This document shows positions 45,809 to 58,541 of a stretch of 64,000 bases of DNA, piece by piece. The position numbers and the translations under genes were made by a program. Positions within the stretch are counted from its first letter, which is position 1; each line of letters begins with the position of its first letter. The stretch comes from Rhizophagus clarus. Its lineage: Eukaryota; Glomeromycota; Glomeromycetes; Glomerales; Glomeraceae. Below the pieces are notes generated by a model. It was not told the DNA's origin, searched no databases, and was given only the letters and a program-made list of their open reading frames with translations. The DNA is taken from assembly GCA_015698045.1 (NCBI GenBank), contig BLAL01000252.1:1860001-1924000 (forward strand), read 5' to 3'.

Positions 45809-47968
45809 TTATTGTGATTGATCCTTAGAAATTCCCTACAATGAATACAACATTAGTTATGACGATAAGCACAAAATTAAAGCTATTAATACTTAAAAGA
45901 AAACCTACATAGTTAATGTAGTCATTTGATTCGCATGATTCATATTCATTAATAAGATCTTGTATTGTCTCCCTAAAGTAAAGAAAAATAAGAACCTAAT
46001 AAAGATTTTTGAAAAAAGATGGGATTTTACCGAAAAGTACCTGGCAATGTCAAACTCCTCAAGGTTTTCAGCAAACATATCTTCTTTCTTAAATTGTTCC
46101 AAAAAAGCTTTACGTTTTATGAAGCGATCATAGTGATCACAGGTACGTTTCAAGAGCTAAAATAATATAAATAGATATAATTTCTGCCAATTTCTATCAA
46201 GCAATTTGTAAATAATTAACTTACTGATGCAATACTGGTGTGATTTGCTAACATCAACCCGCTTACACGATGGGGTGTTTGAATATATGGTGATTTTTTA
46301 GTTAATGCTACTTGAATACTGGCTGGACCCCAAGGAATAAATTGTGCCAAGCGACGCTCACGAATTCTTAGTAAAGATTTGTGCACCTATCACATAATAG
46401 TACATATCTAAGTTCTCAACCGCTTAATAACCTTATTATTCAAATGAAAAAGTAATAGCTCACGTCCGTAGGATCAGCTTCCCCTTGAATTATATTCAAG
46501 ACTGATATATAACAGCTTTTTTTTGACGGATTTGTTGATACCATTTTGTTTTTAGGTTGTAATAATCGCCTCATCACATCGAGAACTGTAGTTTTACGCA
46601 CAGACTTTGCCTATATATAATTCTTTCGAGTTAATACGTGATCGAAATAAGTTTATCACATGGAATTGTACTCCACCTTTTCGACTTGATCACTTGTAAA
46701 AGGAGTATATGCCGTCGTCAAATAATGACATTTGGGCGTGGGAATAAGTGAAGCAATTATTCCAACAAGATCATTATTCATATATCCAGGATAACGAAGT
46801 GTGGTTGTGCTTGCAGACATTACAGTCGATACCTGAATAAATCATCTCAACTTAATTATAATATAATATCAAATAGATTAAGTAAAAAAAAAAAACAAAC
46901 CAACTGATTTGTTTGAGTAAATGTAGGATTTTGAACATGTAGTCTATCACATGCTATACGGTTCAATGCTGCGTTATCCAATACAGTCTAAAAGATTGTT
47001 GAATGAACGTTATCCTCGATATACCGTGAAAAAAAACCATAAATTACGAATAGATTAATCACCACACAATCCGCATTATTCGTCAATCTTCTCAATGTTA
47101 GGATACTATTGTAGGGTTGAACAACAACATCTGAAACTTCCTCATTGTTTGGAAATACCGAATATGTAGTTATTAATTTTTTGGGATATCGATCATTAAG
47201 TCGTTCCAAGAGAAAAGATCCCATTCCAGAACCTGTCCCTCCTGCGATCGAATGAAGAAGCATAAATCCCTGAACAATTATTAGATTTAAATGAGGATTA
47301 TTAAAAAAAAAAATGATATGGTGATGTTACCAAGGAAATACTTCACACCTCAAGAGAATCGCTTCCATCGGCTTCCCGATCAATCATTTCAAATATATCC
47401 TCGCAAACCTTTTCGGCCTGAGAAAATCCATAAGCCCAAATATTACCGGCACCGCCACCATCTTTAGATAAATAAATATTCTCGGGATTATAAAGATTTG
47501 AATAGGGAGAAGCCAAGATGTTGTTTATAACCTAATTGACGTAACTAGCTTAATTAATTTATATGAGGCAATATATCATTTATATCATTGAATAAGAAAT
47601 TAGATAATTACTCTTGGTTCCAAATCTAAAAGTAAAGCTCTTGGAATATAATGTTCATCATCAGCCTAAAATACATAAATAACTCAATGAACAAATTTCA
47701 ATTATCAACAATCAAATTTAAAGAATTGAAAAATATCTACCTGATAAAAGAATACATCCTTTCGATCACCACCTTCAGTTGCAAAATCCTCTAGTATACC
47801 TTCTTTACTGATCCCATGTTCGGCACAGAGTTGGGACCAAAACTCCATACCAACTAAATTTAAAATTCAAGATGAAATTCGAGATAAATAATAAGTAAGA
47901 GAATATAAAAAAAATATACTTTGGTTCCCGCATTGCCCAGTTTGTATTGTAATTAATTCGCGTGGCAT
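45809..47968 (-). CDS. Gamma-tubulin
   Basis: Twelve exons join in phase into 454 aa: 47968-47920, 47853-47741, 47665-47612, 47531-47349, 47269-47063, 46987-46901, 46832-46677, 46610-46464, 46386-46225, 46156-46041, 45972-45909 and 45835-45809. The product begins [20 protein letters not shown] and contains [19 protein letters not shown], the tubulin GTP-binding signature AGGTGSGMG at 142-150, [20 protein letters not shown] and [20 protein letters not shown]. The MPRE start, the [12 protein letters not shown] segment and the YPGYMNNDL segment are gamma-specific, not alpha or beta. Gamma-tubulin nucleates microtubules at the spindle pole body in the gamma-tubulin complex. All key residues that can be checked are present. 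The exon 5 to 6 junction gives V-T where most relatives have V-V; an alternative donor there cannot be excluded. Confidence 0.96.
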
Positions 47969-48014
47969 TTCGTAATAAGATATAAAAAGTAAAGATGTTG
48001 CAAAAAAAAAGCAA

Positions 48015-48604
48015 GTGTTTATAAAAATTCAGAACTGAATTAAATGCAATCGGTGTAATTTTTTTTACCTTTTGGTCGAGTGATTTAACGCGTCTAATAT
48101 ATGCCCGTGTAACCTAATCATGTGATTTATCACGAATTTAAATAAATTTTCTACGAGAGAAAAAACAAAATTACAAATTTTACCCACCTGTAAAAAAAAA
48201 CAAAATTACAAATTCATTTCTTTACCACACAATTAGGAACAGTTCTACACTTTAAACGTGATGGCTTTAATTAATATTTTTTCCGTTATCAAAACTTAAT
48301 AAAATTGACTTCTCATAAACTTTTCGTAACATTGATCCCATTTCAAATTATTTATTTATAATTTTAACTGATAATTGTCTCGAAATAAAGTAATATATAT
48401 ATACACACGCTTAACGTTATTAAATAAATAATGAAAAAGTTCGTGCTTGAAAAGAAACAAGAAAAATTTCACTAAACTTTTTCTGCAACTCGAAACAATA
48501 TTTAGGTTAGATTGTACTTTGTAAAGAAACTTACCTTTGATCTGAATAGTGAAAGTAAAAGGATAATTACATCATAACAATATTCTATTTAAAACTAAAA
48601 TAAT
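48015..48604. other. Intergenic between gamma-tubulin and MoaD-type gene
   Basis: Holds the presumed promoter and 5' leader of the gamma-tubulin gene. No coding frame was seen. Confidence 0.4.
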
Positions 48605-48962
48605 TTAACCACCAGAAACAGGCGGAATTATAGCAACTTCGTCACCTTCTTTAACTAAAATTGTTTGATAATCACTTTCTTCTACATATTCCATATTAAT
48701 TGAATATAAAGAATTATCAAGTATTGGAGCAAGCTTTTCGTGTCGTTTTTTTAATAAATTTGTCAAATCTTCCAAGGACATAGATGTGCTTTGAGGTGGT
48801 AATGAAATTTTTTCAGACGGTACTTTAGTAGCATCACGAGCGGTCGCAAAATAGAGAATCGTGATTTCCTAATTAGAAAAATCAAAATTAGCGTATTTCA
48901 TTTAATAAATTTAATTGATTGGAAATTTCGTAAAACAAATTATTCACCTTTGCATTTGACAT
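48605..48962 (-). CDS. Molybdopterin synthase small subunit (MoaD/MOCS2A type)
   Basis: Exon 1 is 48962-48948 (five codons, MSNAK) and exon 2 is 48868-48605, giving 92 aa. It begins EITILYFATARDATKV, has SLEDLTNLLKKRHEKL in the middle and ends VKEGDEVAIIPPVSGG. The ubiquitin-like beta-grasp pattern and the terminal Gly-Gly are diagnostic. In this family the Gly-Gly is thiocarboxylated and delivers sulfur to cyclic pyranopterin monophosphate in molybdenum cofactor synthesis, together with the MoaE-type subunit. The length is normal. It starts only 160 bp from the divergent gene at 49123, so the two probably share a promoter region. Confidence 0.93.
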
Positions 48963-49122
48963 AGCTATGATTTGGGAAAAAAAAATTCAATTTTCAAAGA
49001 TGGGTGGTCATGACTCACGAGATTATCATCTGATATTTTTTATATCGATTCAGTTGATGATCGTGATGATCAAAAGTAGATTTATTTTCAGACACGTAAC
49101 AAAAAAAAAGGAAAGAAAGAAA

Positions 49123-49521
49123 ATGGCGCGAACTAAAAATGGTAGTAGAAGAAGAATGCGAAATGAGACTTCCTTTCTACGAAGAGAACCTTATTTCCTG
49201 CGAAGTAGTAAAAATAAAAATATACCTCAACGTGGCAAAAATCCAGACATTACACCCGCGTTCATAACTTTTGCCAGCGGTACGCCTCCATGTGTATTTT
49301 TTGACGGTGTTGATGAGCCAGATTCTGAAATAGCTGAAAATTTGAACTTACCACATGAAAAGTACCAATTCCTTGATGATGAAGCAAAATTTATGGCACA
49401 GATCAATTATATTATGTGGGCTACTGGTGCTCCTGAAAATGTAACGGTTCCGGCTTCTGGCTTGAATCTTTCTCGATATAATGGTTATGGAATTGCTTCG
49501 TCATCAAGATCTCCAGGTTGA
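49123..49521 (+). CDS. Small basic-to-acidic hypothetical protein
   Basis: A 132-aa frame starting MARTKNGSRRRMRNETSFLR. An in-frame ATG 52 codons upstream (48967) exists, but the leader it would add is unlike a protein and overlaps the start of the divergent MoaD-type gene, so the MARTK start is preferred. The N-terminal 40 residues are Arg/Lys-rich; the rest is mixed, with LPHEKYQFLDDEAKFMAQIN and YIMWATGAPENVTVPAS. A GT-AG intron from 49517 to 49582 would replace the last codon by Gly-Ile and a stop at 49590. No family was recognised. It could be a nuclear protein given the basic start. Confidence 0.55.
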   Translation: MARTKNGSRRRMRNETSFLRREPYFLRSSKNKNIPQRGKNPDITPAFITFASGTPPCVFFDGVDEPDSEIAENLNLPHEKYQFLDDEAKFMAQINYIMWATGAPENVTVPASGLNLSRYNGYGIASSSRSPG

Positions 49522-49590
49522 TTACAATATAATCTTTATTAATATATGCCATCAGCTCACTTATTTTTTTCACTTTGTTTAGGTATTTAG

Positions 49591-50089
49591 AGACTATTTC
49601 GAGTCATTTGGTGTCAAGGTTATAATTTAATTGAAAATCAAAAAACATACTTTCATGTGAAACAAGAAATTTACTTTTTACTTAATTTACTTAATTCCAT
49701 GTAATCCATATGATTATACATAATAATTCTTGTAATTCTTGCCTAAAATGTCATTTCGTAATTTTCAATAAAAAATTATTACGTTATTCATGAAAGAATG
49801 CTATAGAAATCGTTAGAAGGTCCTAGATTATTCATGAAGTGTAAAATCACGTAAAGTATTTTGATTGGCCAGATCAAAGTACAAATCGAAAAAAAAAAAT
49901 AAAATCTATATAAATACAAGTAAAATTCGCAAGTTGATTCTCTTTCTTTTCTGAAAAGAAAAAAAAGCTTTTGAAACTAATTAAAAAAGAAAAAAAAAAA
50001 AAAGAGTGCTCTGAAAAGTCCTTTTATTCTTTGTTTCTTGAGAATTTACTCGACTCCTTTGCGTCGGCAAGAGTAATCTATATTCCATT
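49591..50089. promoter_or_regulatory. Upstream region of the Hsp110-type gene
   Basis: About 500 bp with TATATAAATAC at 49907-49917, roughly 175 bp before the ATG, followed by pyrimidine-rich TTCTCTTTCTTTTCTG. A TATAAA-like box and a CT-rich leader are plausible promoter parts. I found no clean heat-shock element, only degenerate GAA/TTC groupings. Confidence 0.3.
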
Positions 50090-52951
50090 ATGTCCGTTGT
50101 AGGTGCGTGTTAATAATAATCTATTATTCGGGTAATGTTCCCTGTTTTTAGTGTTTTGTAAACTTAACATTGGTTTTATTATCGCAACCTTTATAGGTAT
50201 CGATTTTGGAAATCTTAGTTCCAAGATTGCAGTAGCACGTAATCGTGGGATTGACGTAATATGCAATGAAGTTTCGAACCGGGCTACCCCGTAAGTTATT
50301 TTTCAAACAAAAATTCATTGTCACTACTTTCTATCATAAAGTTCGTGAATATAATACTGATTTTACTTTATATTCTGTAACAGATCTTTAGTATCTTTTG
50401 GCCCTAAACAAAGATACTTAGGTGAAGCAGCCAAGACTCAAGAAATTTCAAATTTTAAAAATACAGTAGGTTCTTTAAAACGGCTTGCCGGTCGCACTTT
50501 TCAGGACAAGGAAATTCAAGAGATCGAAAAAGAATACATTAATGCTGAATTAGTAAATGAGAAAGGACAACTTGGTGTTAAGGTATGATAAAAATTAACA
50601 AGACGTGTGGATTGAATGGTTTTTTAATATTCGTTTTATTTTTTACATAGGTTCAATACCTTGGTGAACAACGTGTTTTCACCAGTACACAATTAGTTGC
50701 CATGTATTTTACTAAACTCAAAGATATCGCTTCTATCGAACTTAAAATCCCGGTATCTGATGTTGTGATCTCTGTTCCTGGCTGGTTTACTGAAGTTCAA
50801 CGAAGAAGTATTCTCGACGCAGCCGAAATTTCTGGTTTAAACTGTCTGCGTCTGATGAATGATACTACTGCTTCCGCATTAGGCTATGGTATTACAAAGT
50901 CAGATTTACCGGAGGATAATCCTCGTAATGTCGTCTTTGTTGATATCGGGCACTCATGTTATAGTGTAGCAGTTGTATCCTTTCTTAAAGGACAATTGTC
51001 AATTAAATCCACCGCATATGATCGACATTTTGGAGGGCGTGATTTTGATCAAGTATTAGTTAATCATTTTGCTGAAGTATTTAAGGAAAAATACAAGATT
51101 GACGTTAAATCAAATTCAAAAGCACTTTTCCGTCTTCGTACAGCGGTAGAAAAATTAAAGAAAGTTTTGTCAGCCAATTCACAGGCTCCTATTAACGTAG
51201 AATCAATCATGAACGATGTTGATGTGAGTGCTATTATTTCGCGGCAAGAATTTGAGGAATTATCAGAACATCTACTTAGTAGGGTTGAAAATCCGCTTAT
51301 ACAAGCATTGCAGGAATCGGAACTTAAAATAGAAGACATTCATTCTGTTGAAGTAATAGGTGGTTCAACGCGTATTCCAGCTATAAAGGAACGTATTGCA
51401 ACATTTTTCGGCAAAGAATTAAATTATACACTTAATCAGGATGAAGCTGTTGCACGTGGTTGCGCACTTCAATGTGCTATTTTATCACCTGTATTTAAAG
51501 TTCGAGAATTTTCGGTTCAAGATACCACTCATTATCCTATCAAAATTAAATGGGAAAATATTCCTGAAATTCCAGACGAGGAATCCGAGCTTATTGTGTT
51601 TCCTAAGAACAATACCATCCCTTCAACTAAGATTTTAACATTTTATCGTAAACAATCGTTTGATATCGAAGCCCATTATGCAGAACCTGATAAAATTCCC
51701 GCAGGAATTAATTCTTGGATCGGCAGATTTTCGATAAAGGATGTAGTACCAACTGATTCGGGTGATTTAAGCATTGTTAAGGTGAAAGCCAGACTCAATG
51801 TACATGGTGTTCTATCCGTAGAAAATGCTTACGTTGTTGAAGAAGTAATTAAAGAAGAAAAGGAAGAACCTCCAAAGCAGGAGAAGCAAGAGAAACAGGA
51901 GAAACAGGAAAAACAAGAAAAACAGGAAGAACAGCCAAAATCAGATGAAGCGCAACCAATGGAAACAGATAATAAACCTGAGGAATCGCCGGCAGAACCG
52001 ACACAACCAAAACCGCCAAGTCCAGCAACAAAAAAAGTTAAAAAGCTTGTTAAAAAAAATGATTTACCACTAGTATCTGGTATATCATCATTGGACAAAT
52101 CAATAATTGCACAATTGAGGGAAGTAGAAGGTCAAATGGTCGCAACTGATAAACTTGTTGCGGATACTGAAACTCAAAAGAACGCACTCGAGGAATATGT
52201 ATACGACGTGCGAGGAAAATTAGATACTATATATCAGGAATTTGTTAATCCAGCTGATAAAGACACATTCATTAATCTCTTGAATGATACCGAAAATTGG
52301 CTTTATGATGAAGGAGAAGACTCAACGAAATCTGTATATATAGAAAAGTTGGAAGGATTGAAGAAATATGGTAATCCTATTGTGGAACGATATCGTGAAG
52401 CTGAAGAACGTCCTAGAGTTGAAAAATTATTGCGTGAAAGCATACAGCATTTTATTCTCAACGCTTCAAGCAATGAAGAAAAGTTTAATCATATTCCTGA
52501 TGAAGAAAAGAAGAGTGTAGTAGACAAAGCTACAAAAACCTCAGAATGGTTGAATGAGAAACTAACAGCTCAAGCTAATGTACCGAAATACGAGACACCT
52601 GTAGTGTCCTCCCATGAGATTTTAAAAGAACGAGAGGTATGTAGAACGAATCACATTCAATAAATAGGAATTTGTTTTTTCTTATGACTTTTTTTTTATT
52701 TTATACAGAATTTAGTACATTTCGCGTCTCCAATTTTATCAAAACCTAAACCAAAACCTGAACCCAAACCGGAAGAAACACCAGCTCCCACAACTGCTGA
52801 AAATAAAACACCCAAACCAGAAGGGAGTGCTGCTGAAGATCCAGCAAAGGGAGCAAATGAAGAGACAAAAGAAAAAACAGATGAAAAGACAGATGAAAAG
52901 GCAAATGGAAATGCTTCCAATAAAGAACAAAACGAAATGGATGTAGATTAA
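50090..52951 (+). CDS. Hsp110/Sse1-type heat shock protein
   Basis: Five exons (50090-50102, 50197-50290, 50384-50582, 50651-52636 and 52709-52951) give 844 aa. The N-terminal ATPase domain shows [66 protein letters not shown] and [11 protein letters not shown], which are Hsp70-superfamily phosphate and adenosine motifs in the Hsp110 variant. The beta substrate domain has a long insert with six or more QEK repeats followed by acidic and Pro-rich sequence. The C-terminal helical domain ends in an Ala/Glu/Lys/Pro-rich tail and MDVD. Hsp110 proteins are nucleotide-exchange factors for cytosolic Hsp70 and hold unfolded protein. At 844 aa it is longer than yeast Sse1 (693), nearer the size of animal Hsp110, because of the insert and tail. 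Confidence 0.96.
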
Positions 52952-53215
52952 ATGTATTTGTCTTATAATTAGAGGAAACGTGAAACCCTTTTTTTTTTTA
53001 GCTTTTGCTAGATTATAATATATTTATTTAGAAATGTTACAATTATTTTGTAATTATCAACGTATTATATTGGCATTTTGCGAAACGATATTGCACATAA
53101 TAAAGAAATAGAATAAAATGAATTCATTCATTTTTTTTTTAAAATAATCGTCAAGTATGTCACATGAGCGCATTTTATTTAATTAAACTGTTTCACACGT
53201 GTTACTATGCAGATT

Positions 53216-53250
<35 letters not shown>

Positions 53251-53277
53251 AGTTAATAATATTTTAAGGTCGAAAAA

Positions 53278-54632
53278 ATGGCAGAATTCCCACCATTAAA
53301 AAATGATTTAATTCTTCGTGCAGCTCGTGGTTAGTAAGGGTCATAAGCGTTGATTTCTTCCTTGATTAGACCTTCTATTATAAACTTTTTTTTTTTTTCG
53401 TATTACAAAAGGTGAAAAAACAGAACGAGCGCCAGTATGGATTATGAGGCAAGCAGGAAGATATTTACCAGGTGAATAAATTAAAAGAAAAAACGGGATT
53501 TTTTTAAAGTAATATTCTTTTCTTTTTAGTAATAATTGTATTTTTTTTTTAAAAAAAAAAAATTATCAGAATTTCGTGAAATGAGAGAAAAGTATGATTT
53601 TTTTACAATTTGTCGTACACCAGAATTAGCAACATTAGTTACTTTACAACCAATAAATAGGTATGAAGGATTATTTGATGCAGCAATAATTTTTTCAGAT
53701 ATATTAGTTATACCACAAGCATTAGGATTAGTTGTAGAAATGTTACCAGGAAAAGGACCACATTTTCCTTCACCACTTGTAGTACCAACAGATATTGATA
53801 AATTAAATCATAATGTAGATGTAAATAAAGAATTAGGTTATGTATTTGATGCTATTACAATGACTAGAAAAGCATTAGAAGGAAGGGTTCCTTTATTAGG
53901 ATTTATTGGAGCTCCATGGACCTTAATGGCTTACATGATTGAAGGAGGAGGTAGTAATACTTTATCAAAAGCTAAAACCTGGTTATTTAAATATCCTGAA
54001 GAGAGTAAAAGGTTATTACAAATTATTACTGATGTTGCAGTGAATTTTCTTATAGGACAAATTAAAGCTGGAGCTCAGGTAATTTATTTAATTGAAAAAT
54101 GATAATTTTTTTACTTTGCAATGTAATAATAATTTAATTAATTAATTAATTAATTAATTTTTATTAGATGGTTCAAATATTTGAATCTTGGGGAGGAGAA
54201 TTGTCACCACATGATTTTAAATTATTTTCATTACCTTACATTAAAGAAATTGCTGATAAAGTTAAAAAACAGCTCAAAGATGATGCGGTACCAATGACAA
54301 TATTTTGTAAAGGTTCATGGTATGCATTAGAATCATTAACAGAAATTGGATATGATACGATTTCATTAGATTGGACTATTGATCCAACCTATGCCAAAAG
54401 TATTACCAAGGGTAGAGTAACATTACAAGGGAATATGGATCCCAATGTTTTGTATGGAGGAGATGAAACCATTCGTTCTACCGTTAAAACAATGTTGGAA
54501 GCTTTTGGTACAAATGAAAGATATATTGTTAATCTTGGACATGGAATTTTACCAACAGTTGATCCTGAAGCCGTAAGAGTTTTCTTAGAGACAGTTCATA
54601 GTGTCGGTTTAGAATTAAATAAAAAGAATTGA
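53278..54632 (+). CDS. HEM12: Uroporphyrinogen decarboxylase
   Basis: Four exons (53278-53329, 53412-53471, 53570-54078 and 54168-54632) give 361 aa, the usual length. It decarboxylates the four acetate side chains of uroporphyrinogen III to coproporphyrinogen III in heme synthesis, in the cytosol, without cofactor. Visible signatures are [18 protein letters not shown] (about 24-40; the Arg residues bind substrate carboxylates), [17 protein letters not shown] with the catalytic-centre Asp at about 81, [20 protein letters not shown] with the active-site Tyr, and [15 protein letters not shown] with the C-terminal His. The second intron has an abrupt T-run/A-run palindrome just before its acceptor. 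The start codon follows the family's usual short N-terminus. Confidence 0.97.
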
Positions 54633-54889
54633 TCATCATCATAAAAAAATATTTAATCAAGTTATTTAAACAGGATAACAGGATATATAAAAAAAAAAAA
54701 AAATAAATAAATTAAATTAAAAAGGTTGTGTAACGTTAATTTAACATCACGTGAATATCAAACGCGACATTTCACATTTCAGCCAATTTTGGACAAAATT
54801 AAATTTTTTTTTTTTTTTAAAAAAAAAATAATGAACTCTTGCACCATTCGATTAAGTGAACTTTCTTCTAATGACAATAATAATTTAAT

Positions 54890-55599
54890 ATGTATATCAT
54901 ATTTCAACGTATTATACCTTTCTTTACACGTGCATTATTAGTTGGTTTACTTTTAAGTTTCCTTATGTCAATACTTGACATTTATCAATCAACAAAGTCA
55001 CCTTCACATTTATGCGTTCAAGTTAAAAATATTAAAGTTTGGCATTATGATTTTGAAGAAGGAGAAGATAAAGGACTACGAGAATTTGCATTTGTAACAA
55101 TGGATATTGATGCGGGTAAAATATTTTGAGATTAATAAAAAAAAGTGAAGGAAAGTTTTATTAATTTTAATAAAATATATTTAATTTCTAAATGAATTCA
55201 GATTTTACTTCATTATTCACATTTAATACCAAAGCCATCTTTGTATCGGTAATTGTTGAATATGAAACAACCACTCATGTGAGTATTTTGGACAAAGTAT
55301 TTTTTTTTTTTTTGTAAATTTATTAAAAATTAAAATTATATATATAGAAACGAAATCAAATAATGTTATGGTCAACAACAATAACGAATAATTCCACATC
55401 ACGAATAAAATCTCATAAAACATTAAATAAATATAGTTTGTATGATATAACACAAAGTTTTAATGGGGTTAATGGAACATATATAATAGAATGGAATATT
55501 ATACCGAAAGTCGGAATGATAAAATATGGTCGTGCAGATTCGGATGATTCAAAGTTCGTTTGTGCTTTTCCGATGATAAATAATAATACTTTTACGTAA
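54890..55599 (+). CDS. SPC3: Signal peptidase complex subunit 3 (SPC22/23 type)
   Basis: Three exons (54890-55115, 55202-55278 and 55348-55599) close in phase to 184 aa, close to the ~180 of relatives. It starts MYIIFQRIIPFFTRALLVGL, one membrane segment at about 12-32, followed by a lumenal domain with FAFVTMDIDADFTSLFTFNT, KAIFVSVIVEYET, QIMLWSTTITN and WNIIPKVGMIKYG. The FDI-AD-xxLFxWNTKxxF, NQVxLWD and WNxxPxxG blocks are the family's hallmarks. The protein is an essential non-catalytic subunit of the ER signal peptidase complex. It starts 258 bp after the HEM12 stop on the same strand. The ATG is chosen because it gives the family-typical short N-terminus before the membrane segment. Confidence 0.9.
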
Positions 55600-55734
55600 T
55601 GAATGATTGAGTGGGTTTATTATTGTGTGATTATTATGTGTGATCATTATATGTGGTTATTTTTATTCTTATTTTTTATTTATTGATTATTTTGATATTG
55701 ATTATTTTGATCGATTGATTATAGTTTGATTATT

Positions 55735-55975
55735 TGAATGATCATAGTTTGATCATAGTTTGATTATAGTTTGATTATAGTTTGATTATAGTTTGATTGT
55801 AGTGGTTTGATTGTAGTTATGTTTGATTATAGTTTAATTAGTTTAATTAAGTATAATGTTTAATGTGTTTGATATGTTGATATGTTTGATATGTTGCGAT
55901 TGATTGATTGATTGTCGTTCTTATTATGTTCTTATTATGTTCTTATTATGTTTCTATTATGTTCTTATTATGATA
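55735..55975. repeat. Two 11-bp tandem repeats
   Basis: TTTGATTATAG in about seven copies with GATCATAG variants (55735-55835), and TTCTTATTATG in about five copies (55917-55972). Confidence 0.85.
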
Positions 55976-57879
55976 GAAACATATAGATTTATTTATTAAA
56001 AAAATTGGATTAAGATTAAAATTTGAAAAAGTTAATCAAGTTATGACCAATCCACAGTATATGATGTTTCGCGCTCAAACATGATCCGTCAATACAGTTG
56101 CAAAAAAATCTAGCTTATGTAATGCGATAAACATAAAATTATTCCAGTACTAGGCTAAAAAAAGAAATTTGTAATTAAAAAAATTTTTTTTTATTAGCTC
56201 GAAAAATTTTTAAAAAAAAAACTTTTTTTTTTTTTTTGTGATTCGGGATCGACTTATTTTAGAATTTCTATACGGTTCCAAATTTAAGCACCTTTTGATC
56301 CTTTACCTTGGTTTGACTGACATTATGAATTTATGAATAAATTTTTTTTTTTAGCCCATGATAAGCCTTTTGGCAACTTATGACATAAACCTACGTTATG
56401 ACACGTTATGATATGATTAACATCTGATATTCTGTAATCTGTACTCAAAAAAATGGGGTACTTGAATCATGTATTAAAAATATTTTGGGGAAATAATCAT
56501 CATGAAAATACCGTAAAGGGTCACATCAAAAACTTTAAAAAAAAATTTCAAACAATCAACTTTTTACTCGTATTGAATGAGAACCTTTTGAATCAACGTG
56601 AAAGGGTTGATGATGATCTTTTAAAAAACGATCGACGTGATAAATTTACTTAAGTAGTTGCTTAATTTCTGGCAAATTTTTTTTTTTTTTTGAAAAAAAA
56701 GAAAACTGCAATAACATAACGGATTCATGATGGGAGAGCATGAAAGAAAGCTCAAAGACGTTGAATTACGTTGAATTACGTTGAATTAACATATGTTTAA
56801 ACCAAAAAAAACTCCATACTTTATATAAAACAAGGATGCAAAAGTTTTCAATCAAACAAACACCTAGAACAATATATTACAAGGGAGAAAAAAGAATAAA
56901 TATTTTTTTAAAAAAAAAAAATGTAAACAAATCGTTTATCATATCCAAATCCCTTTAAAAAAATAACATTATTATTATTATTGTTGTTGTTATATATAAT
57001 ATATATATATATTTACGTACATACATACATATATATATTGATTTTTAATTTTTCCTTTTTCTTTTCTTTTCTGTTGTTCGTTCTTTGTTCTTTTTTTTTT
57101 TTTTGACGATTATCTATCTATTTTTTTTTTTTTTTTTTTTTTTTCTCTCTCTTTTTAAAGTTGTTATGTGTATGTACAAGTAAGTTATGGTTTGAGCCCA
57201 TCGTAAAGTTAAGAAACTAAAGTGAATAAAAAAGTTCAATTGAATGATTGAAGATAACAAAGAAAAAAAAAAAAAATTTTTTTTTTTTTTTTTTAGTAAA
57301 AATCGTTTTAATTGTTTTTCATTTATCCTTTTTTAAACTGTTTTTGTTATGAAAGCTGTACCTTTAAGCCATAGAAATAAGGGTTTATTGAAACAAAGTT
57401 TTTTTTTTTTTCAAAAAAAAGTTGATCTTTTACCAAAAGCGAAGGGAAATTTGCTTTTAAACGAACAAAAAATGCATCAATCCTTTAAACAGAAGAATTT
57501 GGGTTTATTGAACAAGGTTAAAGTTGATCTTTTGCCAAAAGCGAGAGTTATCAAAAAAAGAGAGAGATACTAAGGAAAATAGATTTATTTTAAGAAAAAA
57601 ACAAACAATGTTTCATTACGAACGAAAAAGAAAGAAAAATGCAAAAAAAAAAAAAAAAAAAAAAAAAATAATGCACAAGAAATGAAACAAAATAGATGAA
57701 AGAGAGGGAAAACTCCAAAAAAAATTTTTTTTTTTAAAAAAAAAGAAAAAATAAAATAAAATAAAATAAAAATAAAGATAAAATAAAAAATAATAATATA
57801 AAAAAAACAATCCAGCATTATCCTGTCATGACTCATGACACATCGCCTACTACCGTTAAACTAACCAAAGATTTTGAAA

Positions 57880-57935
57880 TAAAGTTAAATAAAGTTAAAT
57901 AAGGTCAAATAAAGTTAAATAAAGTTAATTGATTT
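57880..57935. repeat. 10-bp tandem repeat
   Basis: AAATAAAGTT in about five copies with one GGTC variant. Similar 10-bp runs of ACGTTGAATT (56759-56790) and CCGTAACAAT (60448-60485) lie nearby. Confidence 0.85.
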
Positions 57936-58499
57936 TTGTCACCGCCGGATTTACCTTACCGACCAAAGACATTACATTACATTTACATTAACATTTACAT
58001 TTTAAAAATTTTTTTTTTTTTTTAAAAAAAAAAAAGAAAAAAAGAACCCTGAAATAATTTAATAATAGAAATAACAATCACTTATTACTCATATAAGTCA
58101 TATTACTGTATTACTATATTACTATAATTGCTCTAAGTTGTCATGAAATATTAACTAAACTATTCAATTTTCCCCGATTATTTTATTTCCTAATTAGTAA
58201 GTTCCCGTTTTCGTCAAAAAAAAAAAAAATTTTTTTGTGAAAATTTTTTTAAATTAAAAAAATTTTCATTCATTCATGCAAAGAAATATGAAAATTTGGA
58301 CCGATTTTTCCAAAGAATTCTAGGTTCGTGTAATACAGTAACCTTACAAAGTCACCTAAATTAAATGGATAAAATCAATCCCGCCCAAAATTTATTAACA
58401 AATGAAAAGGGCGCAAAATTTACGACATAAACCACTTCACACAAATGTAATACCTAATAAAATTAGACAACAAAATGCATGTGAAAATATTTTATCGAA

Positions 58500-58541
<42 letters not shown>

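Noticed and set aside
49800-50089. Heat-shock element upstream of the Hsp110 gene
   Set aside because: Only imperfect GAA/TTC groupings such as AGAAGGTCCTAGA are present, with no properly spaced three-block site.
51829-52098. Ser/Phe/Cys-rich minus-strand frames within the Hsp110 gene
   Set aside because: Antisense of the QEK-repeat and Pro-rich insert of a well-supported coding exon.
57349-57573. 74-aa Lys/Leu-rich frame with internal repeats
   Set aside because: The repeat reflects a local DNA duplication with homopolymers. No start context, splicing or homologue supports it.
57585-57836. Phe-rich minus-strand frames
   Set aside because: Translations of A-runs, not coding.
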